Origin: JABDMD01 sp965203475 | GTDB taxonomy: Bacteria; Pseudomonadota; Gammaproteobacteria; UBA4575 | NCBI GenBank assembly: GCA_965203475.1 | Contig: OZ241890.1 | Span: 1,736,001-1,800,000, forward strand | DNA length: 64,000 nucleotides | Direction: 5' to 3' | Part shown: one piece after another, positions 62,662 to 64,000 of the stretch | Layout of the letters: every line of letters starts with the position of its first letter | How positions within the stretch are numbered: position 1 is the stretch's first letter | Made by a program: the position numbers and the translations under genes | The notes under the pieces: model-generated | Database searches by the model: none | Seen by the model: only the letters and a program-made list of their open reading frames with translations | What the model was told of the DNA's origin: nothing

Positions 62662-63477
62662 ATGAAGGACCCAGAGAAGATCAATGCTTCGTTGCCGCCA
62701 ATATTGCGTAGCAAATTTTCGGCCGCGCGTTCGGAATTTACGCCCGAAAACCTTTTAAGAGAGGCCCGTCGCCAGAAGGCGATTACGGTAGATAACATTC
62801 CGCAAGTCTGTATTCTTGACCCCGACGGCGACATTGTGAGGCACCTGATCGCATCCAAAAATGCCAGCCGCCACCCTGGATGGGCTTGTTACCACACGGA
62901 CCTATATGCATTCACCTACAAGGGCGTGAACTTTGGTATTGTTGGCTGCGCGGTCGGGGCGCCGTTTGCCGTACTTGTGGCAGAAGAACTGTTTGCCTGT
63001 GGATGCCAACTGCTCATCAGCATGACATCAGCAGGTCAAATTCTCTCGATTAAGTCACCACCCTATTTCATCATCATCGATCGCGCCCTGCGTGACGAGG
63101 GCACGAGCTACCACTATCTCGATGCGGAGGATTACAGCACGCTCGATAGTGATTTGCTTAAACTGTGCAAAGAAGCCCTTGTCAGCGCAGGCAATTCCGT
63201 GTTGGTTGGCACAACGTGGACAACGGATGCACCATTTCGCGAAACCACAGAGGCCATCACGGCCGCTAAAAATGCAGGTGTACTTGCTGTCGAAATGGAA
63301 GCCGCTGCACTTTACGCCTTCGCTCAAGCTCGCAAGAAGCCCGTGCTCTGCATTGCGCATGTAACTAATCAATTAGCTCGTATTGAGGGAGATTTTGAAA
63401 AAGGCGTATCCGATGGCGCGGAAGATTCTCTCAAACTGATCGCAACACTTGTGCGCGTGTACCAAGGAACGGAATGA
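62662..63477 (+). CDS. Nucleoside phosphorylase-family protein
   Basis: A 271-residue purine/uridine phosphorylase-fold protein. The Gly-rich phosphate-binding strand is FGIVGCAVGAPFAVLVAEEL near residue 90, and AVEMEAAALYAFA near residue 215 is the signature of uridine phosphorylase/PNP enzymes. It could act on nucleosides such as methylthioadenosine or other products of methyl metabolism, in keeping with its neighbours, but specificity is unproven. It starts 26 bases after selC with no clear ribosome site. Confidence 0.87.
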   Translation: MKDPEKINASLPPILRSKFSAARSEFTPENLLREARRQKAITVDNIPQVCILDPDGDIVRHLIASKNASRHPGWACYHTDLYAFTYKGVNFGIVGCAVGAPFAVLVAEELFACGCQLLISMTSAGQILSIKSPPYFIIIDRALRDEGTSYHYLDAEDYSTLDSDLLKLCKEALVSAGNSVLVGTTWTTDAPFRETTEAITAAKNAGVLAVEMEAAALYAFAQARKKPVLCIAHVTNQLARIEGDFEKGVSDGAEDSLKLIATLVRVYQGTE

Positions 63478-63535
63478 TCACCAAAGGGATAGCGCTAGAT
63501 GTAAGGTGTATTATCCGCTACCATTTATGTTTAAT

Positions 63536-63557
63536 GGGTCAATTGTTTACTTGAATG
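63536..63557. promoter_or_regulatory. Island palindrome, degenerate copy d
   Basis: GGGTCAAT-N6-CTTGAATG keeps the inner TCAAT and TTGAA of the palindrome with the same spacing. It ends two bases before the ArsR-rhodanese start, so the regulator may control itself. Confidence 0.55.
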
Positions 63558-63559
63558 CT

Positions 63560-64000
63560 ATGACTCGAGATACCTCCTCTCAAACCGATAAGCAATGCGC
63601 CGTGTATCAGTCACTGGCCGCGGTGGCACAAGCGCTTGCTAGTCCGAACCGCTTGCTGTTGCTTGAACATCTCGCTCAGGGAGAGCGAAGCGTTGAGCCA
63701 TTGGCGGACATCACAGGCTTGAGGTTTGCGAACGCTTCACAGCACCTGCAAGCACTTCGCCAAGCAGGACTTGTAGTGGTTCGTAAAGAGGGTCCGCGGG
63801 TTATTTATTCGATCGCAGGTCCCGAAGTGGTGCAATTATTAACGGCGCTGCAGCACGCGGCAGAAACGCAAGTTGCGGAAGTGGAGCGCGTAGTGCGAGA
63901 TTTTCTTGGGGATCGTTACAACCTTGAACCAATCAGTGCCGAGAATTTGCTCGAACGCATTAATAAAGGCCTTGTTACCGTTCTCGATGTGCGCCCTGCT
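63560..64000 (+). CDS. ArsR-family regulator fused to a rhodanese domain, partial
   Basis: An open frame of 147 codons runs from ATG at 63560 off the right edge. Residues 15-100 form an ArsR-type winged helix (LASPNRLLLLEHLAQGERSV, ASQHLQALRQAGLVVVRKEG). The last visible residues LVTVLDVRPA begin a rhodanese domain, which in this family can carry a persulfide-reactive Cys. ArsR-rhodanese fusions are known as sulfur-linked regulators. The recognition helix fits a palindrome such as those found in front of the island genes. The rest of the protein is outside the window. Confidence 0.8.
   Translation, partial: MTRDTSSQTDKQCAVYQSLAAVAQALASPNRLLLLEHLAQGERSVEPLADITGLRFANASQHLQALRQAGLVVVRKEGPRVIYSIAGPEVVQLLTALQHAAETQVAEVERVVRDFLGDRYNLEPISAENLLERINKGLVTVLDVRPA

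Noticed and set aside
1..64000. CRISPR array
   Set aside because: No set of regularly spaced short repeats was seen.

Overview
The window is a chromosomal segment of a gammaproteobacterium. From 1 to about 55,000 it is AT-rich, and its gene order matches the Pseudomonas aeruginosa neighbourhood with the twitching chemosensory genes, gshB, tonB, algH, ruvX, pyrR, pyrB, an inactive pyrC-like gene, pilT/pilU, yggS, proC, yggT, metX and metW. I cannot place it below class. From about 55,050 to the end the DNA is visibly richer in G+C, its genes belong to a different metabolism, and it reads as an acquired island.

Layout. 1-567: start of a secreted Calx-beta-type surface protein. 1078-5018: a peroxiredoxin-like protein, then the S-adenosylmethionine cycle pair metK-ahcY and rsmE. 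5034-14466 (minus): a Pil-Chp chemosensory operon, pilG-pilH-pilI-pilJ-chpA-chpC. 14644-21297: gshB, tonB, algH, ruvX, then the pyrimidine genes pyrR, pyrB, a zinc-less dihydroorotase homologue and a PyrK-like flavoprotein. 21298-22623: two small accessory genes among short repeats. 22707-26326 (minus): three PilT-family retraction ATPases. 26573-30484: yggS, proC, yggT, metX, metW. 30680-40524: HU-like protein, TerB-like protein, HspQ, small conserved proteins, a HAD nucleotidase, CysQ, a quinone-oxidoreductase-like enzyme, a pqiAABC lipid-transport cluster, and an AhpD-like/TetR pair. 41029-49251: heme O synthase and a cytochrome c oxidase operon whose subunit II carries two fused cytochrome c domains, followed by a diheme peroxidase. 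49242-54886: persulfide dioxygenase-like protein, an encapsulin-type ferritin, PpnN, globin, AlkB, formaldehyde-activating enzyme, an endonuclease/phosphatase-family protein and a HIT protein.

The island (about 55,050-64,000) appears to be a selenocysteine-using methyl-transfer module. It encodes a class I methyltransferase, a methylenetetrahydrofolate-reductase-like protein, and a core MetE-type methyltransferase interrupted by one in-frame TGA. That TGA is followed by a perfect 7-bp hairpin at the spacing of a bacterial SECIS. A second MetE-like gene is broken by two frameshifts. Next come a free-standing SelB-type winged helix, a fatty-acid-hydroxylase-like membrane protein, a selenocysteine tRNA (selC) with a shortened acceptor/T branch, a nucleoside phosphorylase and an ArsR-rhodanese regulator cut by the window end. 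A palindrome TATTCAAT-N6-ATTGAATA lies before three of the transcription units, and a degenerate copy lies before the regulator. I infer that the ArsR-rhodanese protein controls the set, possibly in response to reactive sulfur or selenium. The substrate of the system is unknown. selA, selB and selD are not in the window and must be elsewhere for the UGA to be decoded.
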